In this document: piece after piece, positions 8,493-16,163 of the stretch
How positions within the stretch are numbered: position 1 is the first letter of the stretch
Layout of the letters: every line of letters starts with the position of its first letter
NCBI GenBank assembly: GCA_004297625.1
Contig: SCTY01000036.1
Location: forward strand, 1-47,191
DNA length: 47,191 nt
Direction of reading: 5' to 3'
Source: Betaproteobacteria bacterium
GTDB taxonomy: Bacteria > Pseudomonadota > Gammaproteobacteria > Burkholderiales > SG8-39
Notes under the pieces: generated by a model
Database searches by the model: none
What the model saw: only the letters and a program-made list of their open reading frames with translations
Told to the model about the DNA's origin: nothing
Translations under genes and position numbers: made by a program

Positions 8493-9234
8493 CGCCAGCT
8501 CCTTGTTGTGGGCCCGCCGGGCCCGGTTGAGATTTGGTCTGCTGCTTCGCGATCTGCGCGCGTAGCGCCTGGTATTCCGGATCGTCGAACTTGCACAGCA
8601 CGATCTCGGTCTGCGAGCGATCGGCCAGCACGCCGGAATTGCGCTGCTGCGCCACGCGCGAGAAGGCGCGCCATTGCTCGTCGGTCATCAGGTTGTTGGG
8701 CGTTATCTTCGACATGCAGCCGAGGCACACCGGCAGGTCCATGATCAGCGTGAGCATCACGCGCCGGCCGTAGCGCCGCTGGATGGTCTGAGTCGCGTAG
8801 AGATTGATGCGCAGCCCGCCGGCAGCCTGGTTCTGGCACTGCTCTTCGCCGTCTTTCACAGAGCATCGCTCGGAAACCGCAGCCGCCGCCGTCTCGCCGT
8901 CGCCAGAGGAGGAGGAGGAAGCGCCGGCCGGGACCGGCGGGGCTGCGTGGCCGCACTCGCCTGGCGCGCCTTGGGCCTGCGCGCCGGCACTCTCACCAGC
9001 GGCCCGGTGATCGCTGTCCTGCAAAACCAGCCCGAAGAGGAGCCCTGCGAGCTCGGCTGTCTCCAGCCGCTCCAGCGTCCCCTTGTCGATGTTGATCGTC
9101 ACCACGCCATCGTCGAAGGCGATGCCAACGTTCACGGGGTCCTTCGGGATGGTGTGGATGCGCGCCTTCAGCTCGGCGGCGATCTTTCTCGCCTGAGCGA
9201 GCCAGCGCTCCGGTTCGTGTCTCGGGATCGTCAT
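8482..9234 (-). CDS. Two-part hypothetical protein with low-complexity linker
   Basis: 250 aa from the ATG at 9234 that forms an ATGA overlap. The first ~65 residues are a compact alpha/beta unit (VNVGIAFDDGVVTINIDK). Residues about 75-115 are a Gly/Ala/Ser/Pro linker including five serines in a row. The C-terminal ~120 residues form a second domain with CxxC (PVCLGCMSK) and a Gln-rich tail. The linker suggests a fusion of two independent modules. No family recognised. Confidence 0.6.
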   Translation of the reverse strand: MTIPRHEPERWLAQARKIAAELKARIHTIPKDPVNVGIAFDDGVVTINIDKGTLERLETAELAGLLFGLVLQDSDHRAAGESAGAQAQGAPGECGHAAPPVPAGASSSSSGDGETAAAAVSERCSVKDGEEQCQNQAAGGLRINLYATQTIQRRYGRRVMLTLIMDLPVCLGCMSKITPNNLMTDEQWRAFSRVAQQRNSGVLADRSQTEIVLCKFDDPEYQALRAQIAKQQTKSQPGPAGPQQGAGDGR

Positions 9235-9440
9235 GCCCATGCCCCCCTTGCCAGGCGCACGCCCTTCGGGCTGTGGCCGAAATGAAAGCCGCCGCACCAT
9301 TTGCAGCGGTAAGCCGACAGCCAAGCCGTCGTGCCGGTGTTCCTGCGCAGCCGGCCGATTGCTGCCTGCGCGGCCTTCTGGTTGTCGAAGCGCTGCTTGC
9401 CCGTGCACTCCCGCCTGCGGATCGCGCGCTTGGAGCTCAT
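9231..9440 (-). CDS. Small zinc-finger-like protein
   Basis: 69 aa, ATGA-coupled to rusA. It is basic and has a Cys at residue 12 and a later CKWCGGFHFGH segment, a likely one-metal zinc ribbon. The sequence type is common in phage and prophage replication/recombination blocks beside RusA. A nucleic-acid-binding role is inferred. Confidence 0.65.
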   Translation of the reverse strand: MSSKRAIRRRECTGKQRFDNQKAAQAAIGRLRRNTGTTAWLSAYRCKWCGGFHFGHSPKGVRLARGAWA

Positions 9441-9847
9441 GCGGCAGCTGCCTCCAGCGCCGTGGGCATGACGAGCGGAAGGATCTCGACCTCGAGCCGT
9501 GCGCCGCCGACCGGGTCAGGATCCGAGCGCTCGGCGACGATCTTGTAGACCTGGCTATCGTCGTCGAACACGATGCCCTTCAACGCGTCGATGCTGACCT
9601 TCAATGCATTGTCGAGGTCCATGCACACCCGGGAGGCCGGAACCAATCTGAACCTCAGCTCGATCGCGCCTGTGAGCGGAGAGCGAACCCCGGCGGCCTT
9701 GGCGCGCCAGCCGCATTCCTCCTTGTAGGCTTTCGCCTCTTCCGATGGCACGGTCACCGCCGATGGCTTACGCGTGGCCTTGGCCAAATACGCGAACGTC
9801 CGCCAGTAGCGGTTCGCGGACACCGGGTAGGCGAGCACGAGTTTCAT
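9437..9847 (-). CDS. rusA: RusA-family Holliday junction resolvase
   Basis: Endonuclease that cuts four-way DNA junctions arising in recombination and replication, resolving them before packaging. 136 aa from ATG 9847, matching the usual 120-140 aa. The signature is DLDNALKVSIDALKG followed by VFDDDSQV: the conserved acidic residues that bind the metal. The N-terminal PVSANRYWR is also typical of the family. Its start overlaps the stop of a 41-aa upstream gene as ATGA. It sits beside a NinB-like gene, an arrangement known from lambdoid nin regions. Confidence 0.9.
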   Translation of the reverse strand: MKLVLAYPVSANRYWRTFAYLAKATRKPSAVTVPSEEAKAYKEECGWRAKAAGVRSPLTGAIELRFRLVPASRVCMDLDNALKVSIDALKGIVFDDDSQVYKIVAERSDPDPVGGARLEVEILPLVMPTALEAAAA

Positions 9848-9969
9848 CTCGGCATCCGCCCCCACACGAAGCACACGACCAGGAAGGCCTCCGCGTTCCA
9901 CCTTGCCCATGTCACGCTGAAGCCGTTCGGCAGCGTCGCGGACATGCGGGCGTAGGTCTGGCGGTACAT
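9844..9969 (-). CDS. 41-aa small protein
   Basis: A short gene filling the space between the NinB-like gene and rusA. Its ATG (9969) overlaps the previous stop as TGATG, and its stop overlaps the rusA ATG as ATGA. The sequence is aromatic-rich with a hydrophobic stretch AFLVVCFVWG near the end. Coupling at both ends supports expression; no function can be named. Confidence 0.45.
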   Translation of the reverse strand: MYRQTYARMSATLPNGFSVTWARWNAEAFLVVCFVWGRMPR

Positions 9970-10340
9970 CAGGCGGCCTGCCTTTCAGGCCATTCCCGCA
10001 GCTTCACGCCGCGGTTGACCGCATATGCCCTGGTGAACTCGATCAGCTCGGAGCCCTGCGCCTTCGTGAGCCGCGACTGCTTCTGCCGCATCACCGGCAC
10101 CAGCGTGCCGCCCTCAGTGGTCGGCAGCATCTTCGGCTTCCAGCCCTTGTACTCGGCGTAGGAGGCGACCATCACCTGGTGCCACTCCCAAGGCTCGAGC
10201 ATCTGCCCAGAGCCCTTTGGGTAATCGATCTGCCCCGCCATATCCTCGTAGACCGCCTCGACCGCGGCGTGCTGCGCCGGCATCATCCGCACGAGCAGAT
10301 GCCCGCAACGGTCGCAACGGTCTACGAGCGCGCCGCGCAT
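9969..10340 (-). CDS. NinB-like recombination protein
   Basis: 123 aa from ATG 10340 (TGATG overlap). It begins with a CxxC pair (DRCDRCGHLLV) and contains WEWHQVMVASYAEYKGWKP followed by a Lys/Arg segment and a C-terminal helix (SELIEFTRAYAVNRGVKL). The last part resembles the C-terminal region of NinB/Orf-type proteins, which bind single-stranded DNA and help Red-like recombination; position directly before rusA fits. The N-terminal CxxC is not part of classical NinB, so a related but distinct family is possible. Confidence 0.55.
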   Translation of the reverse strand: MRGALVDRCDRCGHLLVRMMPAQHAAVEAVYEDMAGQIDYPKGSGQMLEPWEWHQVMVASYAEYKGWKPKMLPTTEGGTLVPVMRQKQSRLTKAQGSELIEFTRAYAVNRGVKLREWPERQAA

Positions 10341-10690
10341 CAGGCCGCCGCTGCGATGGCCTCGAAGGCGAGCGAAAGCTGCTCCGCGCGCCGGGTCTGC
10401 AGCTCGAGGTCTTCTTTCTCGCCCGAGAACGCCTTCACCGCGACGTGCACGACGTCGGCCTGGAAGCCGCACTTCTTCGCCGCCGCCTTCTTCGCTTTGT
10501 TGTAGGCCGCGCTCGCTGCCTCTTTATCGGCGAGCAGCCCCTTCAGCCGCGGCAACGACTTCATGAGCTCGGGGGCGTTCGGCACCTGCTCGTGCCCGCC
10601 GTCCTTGCGGCCCTTCGTGTCCTTGCCGTTGCCGACGGGCGGCCTGGCGCCGTTCCCGTTGCTGACCACACTTCCCGGAATCACTTCCAT
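10340..10690 (-). CDS. Hypothetical helical protein
   Basis: 116 aa with a clear ribosome site (AAGGAGA) before ATG 10690. The N-terminal third is Gly/Asn/Pro-rich and probably disordered; the rest is helical with a Lys/Ala cluster (YNKAKKAAAKKCGFQADVV) and a Glu/Leu-rich final helix. It lies after the replication genes. No family recognised. Confidence 0.6.
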   Translation of the reverse strand: MEVIPGSVVSNGNGARPPVGNGKDTKGRKDGGHEQVPNAPELMKSLPRLKGLLADKEAASAAYNKAKKAAAKKCGFQADVVHVAVKAFSGEKEDLELQTRRAEQLSLAFEAIAAAA

Positions 10691-10728
10691 CGTCGTCTCC
10701 TTGCTGCCATCGGCAGCGGTTGAAAAAA

Positions 10729-11556
10729 TCACGCTGCTTTGCGCTGGTGGTATCTGCCCTCGACCACCTTCGCGAAGTTCTTCGGCCTGATCAGCCATTC
10801 CAGATCCGCGACGAACGGCGCGCGGCCCTGCGTCGGTTCGGACTGTCCGATGAGGAATTCCGAGCCGGCCACGTAGGTCAGGTATCGCCGCCAGAAGGCA
10901 AGCCCAGCCGCTTCCGTCGCGTAGCCGGGGCGCTTGCCATTCGGGACTGCCTGCTCGCGCCAGCGCGCGCGCATCAGCGCTTGGCGCATGTCGTTCCACT
11001 CGACCACCTTCGGACAGGTGGGCAGCACCTCGTGGTACAGGTCGATCAGCTTCTGATGCGGGCAGTCCGGCACGGTCGCGGCACCGCCGCGGCCTTCCCC
11101 TGCGACAGCAGGGGATGCTTTTCCTGCCTTTGCATCTGCATCTGTATGGGCGACATCTGCGACTCCACGCGACACTGTGGCGACATCATTGGTTTGCTTG
11201 CGTTTTTCAGCGATGCGTACGCGATCCGCCTCGCGCTTCTCTTCGAGGTTTCGGAGCGCCCGGTACTTCGCATGGTTGACCAGCCGCCAGCCCCAGGGCC
11301 GGTGATCGTCGAGAAGCACGATGCGCTTTCCGTCCTCTCCGGGGGTCCTGCTGTACGGGTCCGGCTTCGCCAGGTGCTCAAGGCCGGCCTGAATGATCTC
11401 GATGGGGATCGACGTGGTGCGCGCGATGGACTCTGGCGTCATGTCGACGATGCCGTCTTTCGTCGCTAGCACCACCAGCTGCTGCATGGTCACGATCGCC
11501 TGCCAGTGCCCGGCGAGCGTGCCCTCATACATTTGCTTGAAAATCTTCCCGTACAT
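10729..11556 (-). CDS. Replisome organizer / helicase-loader type protein
   Basis: 275 aa from the ATG at 11556, which overlaps the dnaB stop as TGATG. The first ~110 residues look like the N-terminal winged-helix domain of phage replication proteins (MYGKIFKQMYEGTLAG, then VLATKDGIVDMTPESIARTTSIP and a Trp-rich DDHRPWGWRLVNHAKY). A disordered Asp/Ala-rich linker follows, then a C-terminal helical region (FWRRYLTYVAGSEFLIGQ). Proteins of this shape bind the phage origin and load DnaB; the adjacent dnaB gene supports this. No origin iterons are visible inside it by eye. Confidence 0.7.
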   Translation of the reverse strand: MYGKIFKQMYEGTLAGHWQAIVTMQQLVVLATKDGIVDMTPESIARTTSIPIEIIQAGLEHLAKPDPYSRTPGEDGKRIVLLDDHRPWGWRLVNHAKYRALRNLEEKREADRVRIAEKRKQTNDVATVSRGVADVAHTDADAKAGKASPAVAGEGRGGAATVPDCPHQKLIDLYHEVLPTCPKVVEWNDMRQALMRARWREQAVPNGKRPGYATEAAGLAFWRRYLTYVAGSEFLIGQSEPTQGRAPFVADLEWLIRPKNFAKVVEGRYHQRKAA

Positions 11557-12989
11557 CAGCTGTCGTCCCCAGCCGCGGCGCTCTTCACGTCGTACAGCCC
11601 ACCTTGGCGCTTTTTGGATGCAGTGCGGCGCGGCGCCCACATCGAGCCGTCCGGGCTCGCATAGTTCTCGAAGCGTGTGAATTGCCCGATGAAGGTGAGC
11701 GGCACGATGCCGATCGGGCCGTTTCTCTGCTTGGCGAGGATGACCTCGGCGAGGGCGCGCTCCTCCTCCGGCAGGTCGGGCTTGTAGACCACCTCGCGGT
11801 AGATGAACATGATCACGTCCGCGTCCTGCTCGATCGCCCCGGATTCCCGCAGGTCGGACATGTTCGGACGCTTGTCCGGCCTGGCGTCGACCGCGCGGTT
11901 CAACTGCGAGAGCGCGATCACCGGGCACTCCAGTTCCTTCGCCATCGCCTTGAGCGAGCGGCTGATCTCGGAAACTTCGGTCGCGCGGTGCTCGCCCTTC
12001 GAGGTCGACTCCATGAGCTGCAGGTAGTCGATGACCACCAGGCCGAGCTTCCCGAAGCGCCGCTTCAGGCGCCTGGCCCGCGCACGCACCTCGAGAGCGG
12101 TGAGCGCGCCGGACTCGTCGATCTGGATCGGCGCGTCGTGCAGCTTCGACATCGCATCGGAAAGCGCCGACCACTCGTAGTCGTTCAGCTTGCCGGTGCG
12201 CATCTTGTGCTGGTCGACGCGAGCGATGGAGCCGAGGAGCCTCGTGCTCAACTGCATGCCGCTCATCTCCATCGAGAAGATGACCACCGGCAGGCCGTTG
12301 TCGACCGCGGCGTGCTCGGCGATATTGAGCGCGAGCGCGGTCTTTCCCATGCTCGGCCTGCCGGCGATGATCACGAGATCGCCTGGCTGCAGGCCCGCGG
12401 TCTTCAGGTCGAGATCCACGAACCCGGTCGGAACGCCGGTGACGCCGGAGCGGTTCTCGGCGTGGTAGAGGTGGTCGATGCGCTCGAAGACCTTCGCGAG
12501 CAGCGGCTTGAGTTCGACGGGCCCCTGCCCTTTCCGCGAGGTCCGCTCGGCGATCTGGAAGATCTTCGATTCGGCCTCGTCGAGCATCAGCCCGACATCG
12601 AGGCTCGCCCCAGACAAGGCCTGCTCGGCGATCTCTGTGGCAGCGGTGGCGAGTTGCCGCTGGACTGAGCGCTCATACACGAGCTCGGCGTAGCGCCGGA
12701 TGTTCAAGGCGCTGGGCGTGTTCTGGGCGAGCGCCCCGATGTAGGCGGGCCCGCCGGCCCTCTCGAAATCCGGCCCCAGCTCCTCGCACACCGTGACGAC
12801 GTCGGCCAGCCTGCCGGCCTCGATCATCCGGGAGAGGGTTCGCCACAGCCGGCGGTGCCGATCCTCGTAGAACGCATTGGAGGAAAGCCAGGACACCTGT
12901 TCGAAGGCGTCGTTGGCCAGCAGCAGCGCGCCGATCAGCGACTGCTCCGCTTCGCGGCTGTGGGGCGGCTGCTTCAGATCGAAGCTCAC
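11556..12989 (-). CDS. dnaB: Replicative DNA helicase, DnaB family
   Basis: Hexameric 5'-3' helicase that unwinds DNA at the phage fork. 477 aa from GTG 12989 (GTGA overlap), the normal length. N-terminal DnaB domain at about 1-120 (PPHSREAEQSLIGALLL), then the RecA-like motor: Walker A GRPSMGKTALAL near 210, H1a/H2-type segment VIFSMEMSG, Walker B VVIDYLQLM, and the C-terminal DLRESGAIEQDADVIMFIYR with the DNA-loop and arginine elements. Paired with the adjoining replisome organizer gene, it gives the phage its own helicase supply. Confidence 0.95.
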   Translation of the reverse strand: MSFDLKQPPHSREAEQSLIGALLLANDAFEQVSWLSSNAFYEDRHRRLWRTLSRMIEAGRLADVVTVCEELGPDFERAGGPAYIGALAQNTPSALNIRRYAELVYERSVQRQLATAATEIAEQALSGASLDVGLMLDEAESKIFQIAERTSRKGQGPVELKPLLAKVFERIDHLYHAENRSGVTGVPTGFVDLDLKTAGLQPGDLVIIAGRPSMGKTALALNIAEHAAVDNGLPVVIFSMEMSGMQLSTRLLGSIARVDQHKMRTGKLNDYEWSALSDAMSKLHDAPIQIDESGALTALEVRARARRLKRRFGKLGLVVIDYLQLMESTSKGEHRATEVSEISRSLKAMAKELECPVIALSQLNRAVDARPDKRPNMSDLRESGAIEQDADVIMFIYREVVYKPDLPEEERALAEVILAKQRNGPIGIVPLTFIGQFTRFENYASPDGSMWAPRRTASKKRQGGLYDVKSAAAGDDS

Positions 12990-13180
12990 CCCGCCATCCT
13001 TCGGCCGTTCCTCGCGAGCAGCCGGCCGCTCGTGCGGCCATGGAATACGACGAGGCCCTTGATGAAGAGCCAGCCGATCGCGCGCTCGAAGTCGGCCTGC
13101 GATTCTGCGAGGCCGCGCAGCACGTTCAGCTTGCGCGGGCCGGTGTCGAGCACGTTCAGGATGCGGCGCGCGAGCTTCAT
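12986..13180 (-). CDS. Small protein, possible winged-helix regulator
   Basis: 64 aa, coupled to its neighbours by ATGA and GTGA overlaps. It is basic, with helix-turn-helix-like spacing (RKLNVLRGLAESQADFERA) and a short strand pair (IKGLVVFHG) like a wing. It resembles in order of elements the 75-aa protein at 3772-3999. DNA binding is inferred. Confidence 0.6.
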   Translation of the reverse strand: MKLARRILNVLDTGPRKLNVLRGLAESQADFERAIGWLFIKGLVVFHGRTSGRLLARNGRRMAG

Positions 13181-13977
13181 GGCTTCGGGTACGGCAGCAG
13201 TTGCCACGCCGGGCACGTGCGGCGATCGCCCAGCCACCAGGCGTAGGTGTGGTTCCCGGGATGGCGGACCTTGCGGAAACCGCCCTCGCGCAGCGCGCGC
13301 TCGGCGTAGGCCTTCGGATCCTCGAATGGCTGGCGCTCCGGCGCGCCCATGCGGCGCAGCTGCTCGTAGGCATAGGCCGCCCCGCACTCGTCGTTGCGCA
13401 GCTTAGAGAGCGCCCGACGGCTCACGATGCGCCCGTCGCGCGCGAGGATCATCGTGCCGCCACGAGCGCGGCCAAGGTACACGGCGTTCAGCGCTTGGTA
13501 GACCGTCCCGACGTGGCCAGGCTTCACCAGCTCGCCCTTCTCGTTCACGCGCTCGACCGGGTCGGAGTAGCTGAGCACGCCGTCGACCTCTGGCAGCACG
13601 CCTTTTACGGCGCGAAAGGCGCGGGCGACGAACCAGGACTCGGCATTGCTCGGCACCTCGTCGAGCAGCACCAGCCGACCGAGCTCCACGCCGCGGCTCG
13701 GCTCGAGGCCGTGGAAGTGATGCGGGATGACGCCCTGCGACATGGGCACGGAGAAGACGGCCACGCCAACCATCTGCTCGCGGACGAAGCGGTCATGCAC
13801 GAAGAGGCCAACGCGCAGCCGCGCGGCCGGGTAAGAGGCCGAGTAGTGGTGCTCGAGCGTGAAGCGCCGGGCCATACCCTCGTCGATCAGGTGCACAGCC
13901 GCGTGCGAGGTGTCGAAGACCTCACCGGCCGGGCGGTACCGCGCCCGACCGTGCCGCCAGCGCTGGCAGGCCATCAT
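13177..13977 (-). CDS. Mom-like DNA modification protein
   Basis: Relative of phage Mu Mom, which converts adenine in DNA to a carbamoylmethyl form and so protects phage DNA from many restriction enzymes. 266 aa, slightly longer than Mu Mom. Seen: HHYSASYPAARLRVG near 43-57, a VELGRLVLLDEVPSNAESW segment with the WFVARAF helix near 110-123, GTVYQALNAVYLGR near 155-168 and a final RHPGNHTYAWWLG. These are the landmarks I associate with Mom homologues of the GNAT-like fold. It is ATGA-coupled to a cysteine-rich gene and to the HTH/methyltransferase chimera upstream. In Mu, mom is tightly regulated; no such signals are evident here. Confidence 0.85.
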   Translation of the reverse strand: MMACQRWRHGRARYRPAGEVFDTSHAAVHLIDEGMARRFTLEHHYSASYPAARLRVGLFVHDRFVREQMVGVAVFSVPMSQGVIPHHFHGLEPSRGVELGRLVLLDEVPSNAESWFVARAFRAVKGVLPEVDGVLSYSDPVERVNEKGELVKPGHVGTVYQALNAVYLGRARGGTMILARDGRIVSRRALSKLRNDECGAAYAYEQLRRMGAPERQPFEDPKAYAERALREGGFRKVRHPGNHTYAWWLGDRRTCPAWQLLPYPKP

Positions 13978-14213
13978 GCGAACACCCGGCAGGGTCGTGC
14001 GCAGTCAGCGGCGCCTGGGCCGCCGGGCTCGCCGTAGTCGTACTCGTCGCACACCTCGCACACGTATACGGTCTGCAAGCCGCCGCAGTCGCGGTCGGTG
14101 TCGTAGAGCGGGCACGCACGACCGCCATCGCTGCCCCAGCGGTGGCCATGCGTCGCGCAGGGATGCTGACCGGCGAGCGCCTGAGCTTCGGCGAGGAGCG
14201 CTTTCAGCGTCAC
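13974..14213 (-). CDS. Small Cys/His-rich protein
   Basis: 79 aa from GTG 14213 (GTGA overlap). Eight cysteines and two histidines are spread along it (HPCATHGHRWG, RACPLYDTDRDCGG, VYVCEVCDEYDYG), so it probably binds one or two zinc ions. Its position between the HTH/C5-methyltransferase chimera and the Mom-like gene may mean it works with them, but that is only context. Confidence 0.65.
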   Translation of the reverse strand: MTLKALLAEAQALAGQHPCATHGHRWGSDGGRACPLYDTDRDCGGLQTVYVCEVCDEYDYGEPGGPGAADCARPCRVFA

Positions 14214-14866
14214 GCCGCCACCTCGATGACCTGGTCCTCGAACTGCGCCCTGGCGAGCGCCGCGGCGACCGGCGGGCAAACGCTATTGCCGACCATGCGC
14301 ACCTGCGCCTTATTCGAGAGCCGCTTGCCGTCGACCTCGACGTCGATGATGTAGTCGTCGGGGAAGCCCTGCGCGTTGTAGAGCTCGCGCGCGGAAAGCA
14401 TGCGCATGCCGATGTCGGCGACCACGTACTGCTCGCCGTGCACGGTGACCAGACCGAAGCGGTCAAGGCTCGTCGCCGTGGGTAGCGGCGACGCGACGTT
14501 CGCCGCGTCGTTCGAGTCGTAGTACTTCAGCAGGTAGGCGCGGGTCTCGGCGTAGTGCAACCCGCCAAGCTCGGACTCGCGCGGGGTGAGCACGAAGCCG
14601 CTTGTCCATGCCCAGTAGTGCAGAACGAGCTGGTTACCGCACTGCCCGTCGAAATTGCGCAGCTCGAGCGGCTTGATGCCGCGCATGCCGTTCTTGAATT
14701 GCGACCACGAGGACGGGTCCATGCCCGCCGCGGCGGCCGCCTGCTGATCGTCGAGCCCGCCGAGTTCCGCCTGCAGAATGAAGGCCCTCAGCATGTCCTT
14801 CGGCGAGCGGATGACCGTCTCGTCCAGCCTCATCGGCTCGCGTGGTAGCTGGAGCTGCGCGCTCAC
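14210..14866 (-). CDS. HTH regulator fused to the C-terminal part of a C5 cytosine methyltransferase
   Basis: 218 aa from GTG 14866, chosen for its ribosome site (AAGGA, 9-base spacing); ATG 14833 is an alternative. Residues about 12-100 look like a phage HTH regulator (DDQQAAAAAGMDPSSWSQFK, then QLVLHYWAWTSGFVLTPRE). From about 105 the sequence changes to the C-terminal lobe of a cytosine-5 methyltransferase: DRFGLVTVHG, ADIGMRMLSARELYNAQGFP, and motif X as VRMVGNSVCPPVA. The catalytic motifs I, IV (PCQ), VI and VIII are absent. It may be a remnant created by deletion, or a working DNA-binding protein reusing the target-recognition end. Frame is intact throughout. Confidence 0.7.
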   Translation of the reverse strand: MSAQLQLPREPMRLDETVIRSPKDMLRAFILQAELGGLDDQQAAAAAGMDPSSWSQFKNGMRGIKPLELRNFDGQCGNQLVLHYWAWTSGFVLTPRESELGGLHYAETRAYLLKYYDSNDAANVASPLPTATSLDRFGLVTVHGEQYVVADIGMRMLSARELYNAQGFPDDYIIDVEVDGKRLSNKAQVRMVGNSVCPPVAAALARAQFEDQVIEVAA

Positions 14867-14933
14867 CGCTCGCAATCCTTCGCCAAGATTCTTTGCGCAC
14901 GTTTGCGAGCGACCACGGGTAAAAAAAGGGCCG

Positions 14934-15200
14934 TCATGCAGCCGCTCGCTCTTCAGGCGGGAAAATCTCCGGCAGGTCCGGTCGCAGTTCCGACCGATGG
15001 ACCTTCGGCTTTGCTCCCTCGATGGGCTGATCCCGCTCGTCGCGGTCGATCGTGGCTCGCTCCACGTACGGCACCTGCCCTACGGGAATACCGCGCTTGC
15101 GCCAGTTCACGACCACCTGCGGATCTACCCCGAGGCGCCTGGCTAGCTCGGTCAGCGAGCCTGCGGCGTCGATTGCTTTGTCGATCGGCGGCTTTTTCAT
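14934..15200 (-). CDS. Cro-like HTH repressor
   Basis: 88 aa from ATG 15200; ATGs at 15221 and 15212 would add 7 or 4 residues but lie almost on the predicted transcription start. The HTH is SLTELARRLGVDPQVVVNWRKR, closely parallel to the helix-turn-helix of the divergent CI-like protein (VSEQVVSNWKRR), so both probably bind the same operators. First gene of the leftward unit, just behind promoter PL and its operator. In lambda terms it plays the part of Cro; a YdaS-type regulator is an equivalent description. Confidence 0.8.
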   Translation of the reverse strand: MKKPPIDKAIDAAGSLTELARRLGVDPQVVVNWRKRGIPVGQVPYVERATIDRDERDQPIEGAKPKVHRSELRPDLPEIFPPEERAAA

Positions 15201-15212
15201 CGTGGCCGCCAT

Positions 15213-15241
15213 TCTAAACATGCTGTTTAGCTATTTGTCAA
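15213..15241 (-). promoter_or_regulatory. Leftward promoter PL
   Basis: On the minus strand: -35 TTGACA (15241-15236), 17-bp spacer, -10 TTTAGA (15218-15213). It would start transcription shortly before the Cro-like ATG at 15200. The operator at 15214-15230 lies over the -10 box and spacer, exactly the arrangement seen at the rightward promoter. A degenerate operator-like sequence (15238-15254) overlaps the -35. Confidence 0.75.
15214..15230. promoter_or_regulatory. Operator at PL
   Basis: Perfect 17-bp palindrome CTAAACA-TGC-TGTTTAG. It overlaps the PL -10 box, so bound CI or Cro would block leftward transcription. Best match to the consensus of the four sites in this region. Confidence 0.8.
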
Positions 15242-15306
15242 CGTCTTGTGAAGAAATGAGCCGATCCAGAGCGGCAGGCTGTGAAACCGTAATCCGTCCC
15301 GGACCA

Positions 15307-15323
15307 ATAAACTTTCCGTTTAT
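15307..15323. promoter_or_regulatory. Operator at the CI-like gene start
   Basis: ATAAACT-TTC-CGTTTAT, a 17-bp inverted repeat with the same half-site spacing as the other operators. It covers the first bases of the CI-like ATG (15322), so CI or Cro bound here would control CI synthesis. No ribosome site precedes the ATG, which suggests a very short or leaderless message, as for lambda cI. Confidence 0.6.
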
Positions 15324-15900
15324 GGGACGGGGAGATAAGAAGATTCACCCACTGGCCGAGCCGCTCTTCAAGCGGATCGGAAAAAAGGGCGGCGCAGCTG
15401 GGTTCGCCACCAAGCTCAACGTGAGCGAGCAGGTCGTTTCGAACTGGAAGCGCCGAGGCGTGCCGGCGCTCGAGGTGCCCAGGGTGGCCGCCGAACTCGG
15501 CATGACGACCGAGCAATATCTCGCCGAGGCCGGTTATCCGCGGGTCCAGAAAGCGGAACAGCCTGCGACGCAATACACGTTCGAGGCGTCAACCCTCATG
15601 GAGGATTTCCTAGCCCTGCCAGACGGTCTGCGCGAATATGTGTCCAGAAAGGCTGCCGAGTTGCGGGCCTACGCCGACGCACTACCCGCTTTCATCAGGG
15701 ACGCACTCAAGCCGCCCACCGATCCAGAACGCTATCGAGCATGGGAACGTGACATCGAGGCCGACATGACACGCCGGCGTCTTGAGGAGAAGCCGCCGGA
15801 GCCGGAGGGCGAGCAGCGGCGCCGCAAACCGCTTGGCGATTATCGCGGAGCGCCAATTGAATCTAGGGCCCGCGACGTGAAGAAGCCGAGAAAAGGATGA
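15322..15900 (+). CDS. CI-like lysogeny repressor without an evident protease domain
   Basis: 192 aa from ATG 15322; an upstream ATG at 15256 would add 22 residues. An N-terminal HTH lies at about residues 22-50 (AGFATKLNVSEQVVSNWKRR). The remainder is helical and charged, ending in a Lys/Arg/Pro-rich tail (EGEQRRRKPLGDY). I see no Ala/Cys-Gly cleavage site or Ser/Lys pair of the S24 peptidase that LexA and lambda CI use for self-cleavage. It is flanked by operators on both sides and followed by a coupled 83-aa gene, so it is the probable repressor of PL and PR. Confidence 0.75.
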   Translation: MGRGDKKIHPLAEPLFKRIGKKGGAAGFATKLNVSEQVVSNWKRRGVPALEVPRVAAELGMTTEQYLAEAGYPRVQKAEQPATQYTFEASTLMEDFLALPDGLREYVSRKAAELRAYADALPAFIRDALKPPTDPERYRAWERDIEADMTRRRLEEKPPEPEGEQRRRKPLGDYRGAPIESRARDVKKPRKG

Positions 15901-16148
15901 AGACCCCCTACCTCTTGGTCTCGGATCACCTCTCCGATGACACCGTGGAGGCACTCAAAGAGCTCTACGCCGAGGCGCGGCGTCGTAACGACCCGATCAT
16001 CGGGATCGCCTTCGCGGCGATGTACCGGGGGCGACGCTATATCGTGAACACCGCCGGGGAGTGCCGCAGGAACCCGGATTGGACCCGAGCGATGATCGCC
16101 GCCTTGGACGACCGGCTATCCGAACAGGTGGCTTCCAGGTCGCCCTGA
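15897..16148 (+). CDS. Small protein coupled to the repressor gene
   Basis: 83 aa, ATGA overlap with the CI-like stop. Alpha/beta, with LSDDTVEALKELYAEARRR and a strand-rich centre (IIGIAFAAMYRGRRYIVNT). Co-translation with the repressor suggests a role in repressor control, for example an induction factor for a repressor with no self-cleavage domain; this is inference only. Family not recognised. Confidence 0.65.
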   Translation: MKTPYLLVSDHLSDDTVEALKELYAEARRRNDPIIGIAFAAMYRGRRYIVNTAGECRRNPDWTRAMIAALDDRLSEQVASRSP

Positions 16149-16163
16149 CCCCCCCCTGCCGGA

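Noticed and set aside
14867..14933. Seven-T run after the Cro-like gene as an intrinsic terminator
   Set aside because: The bases before the T run form at best a 3-4 bp stem, too weak for a terminator.
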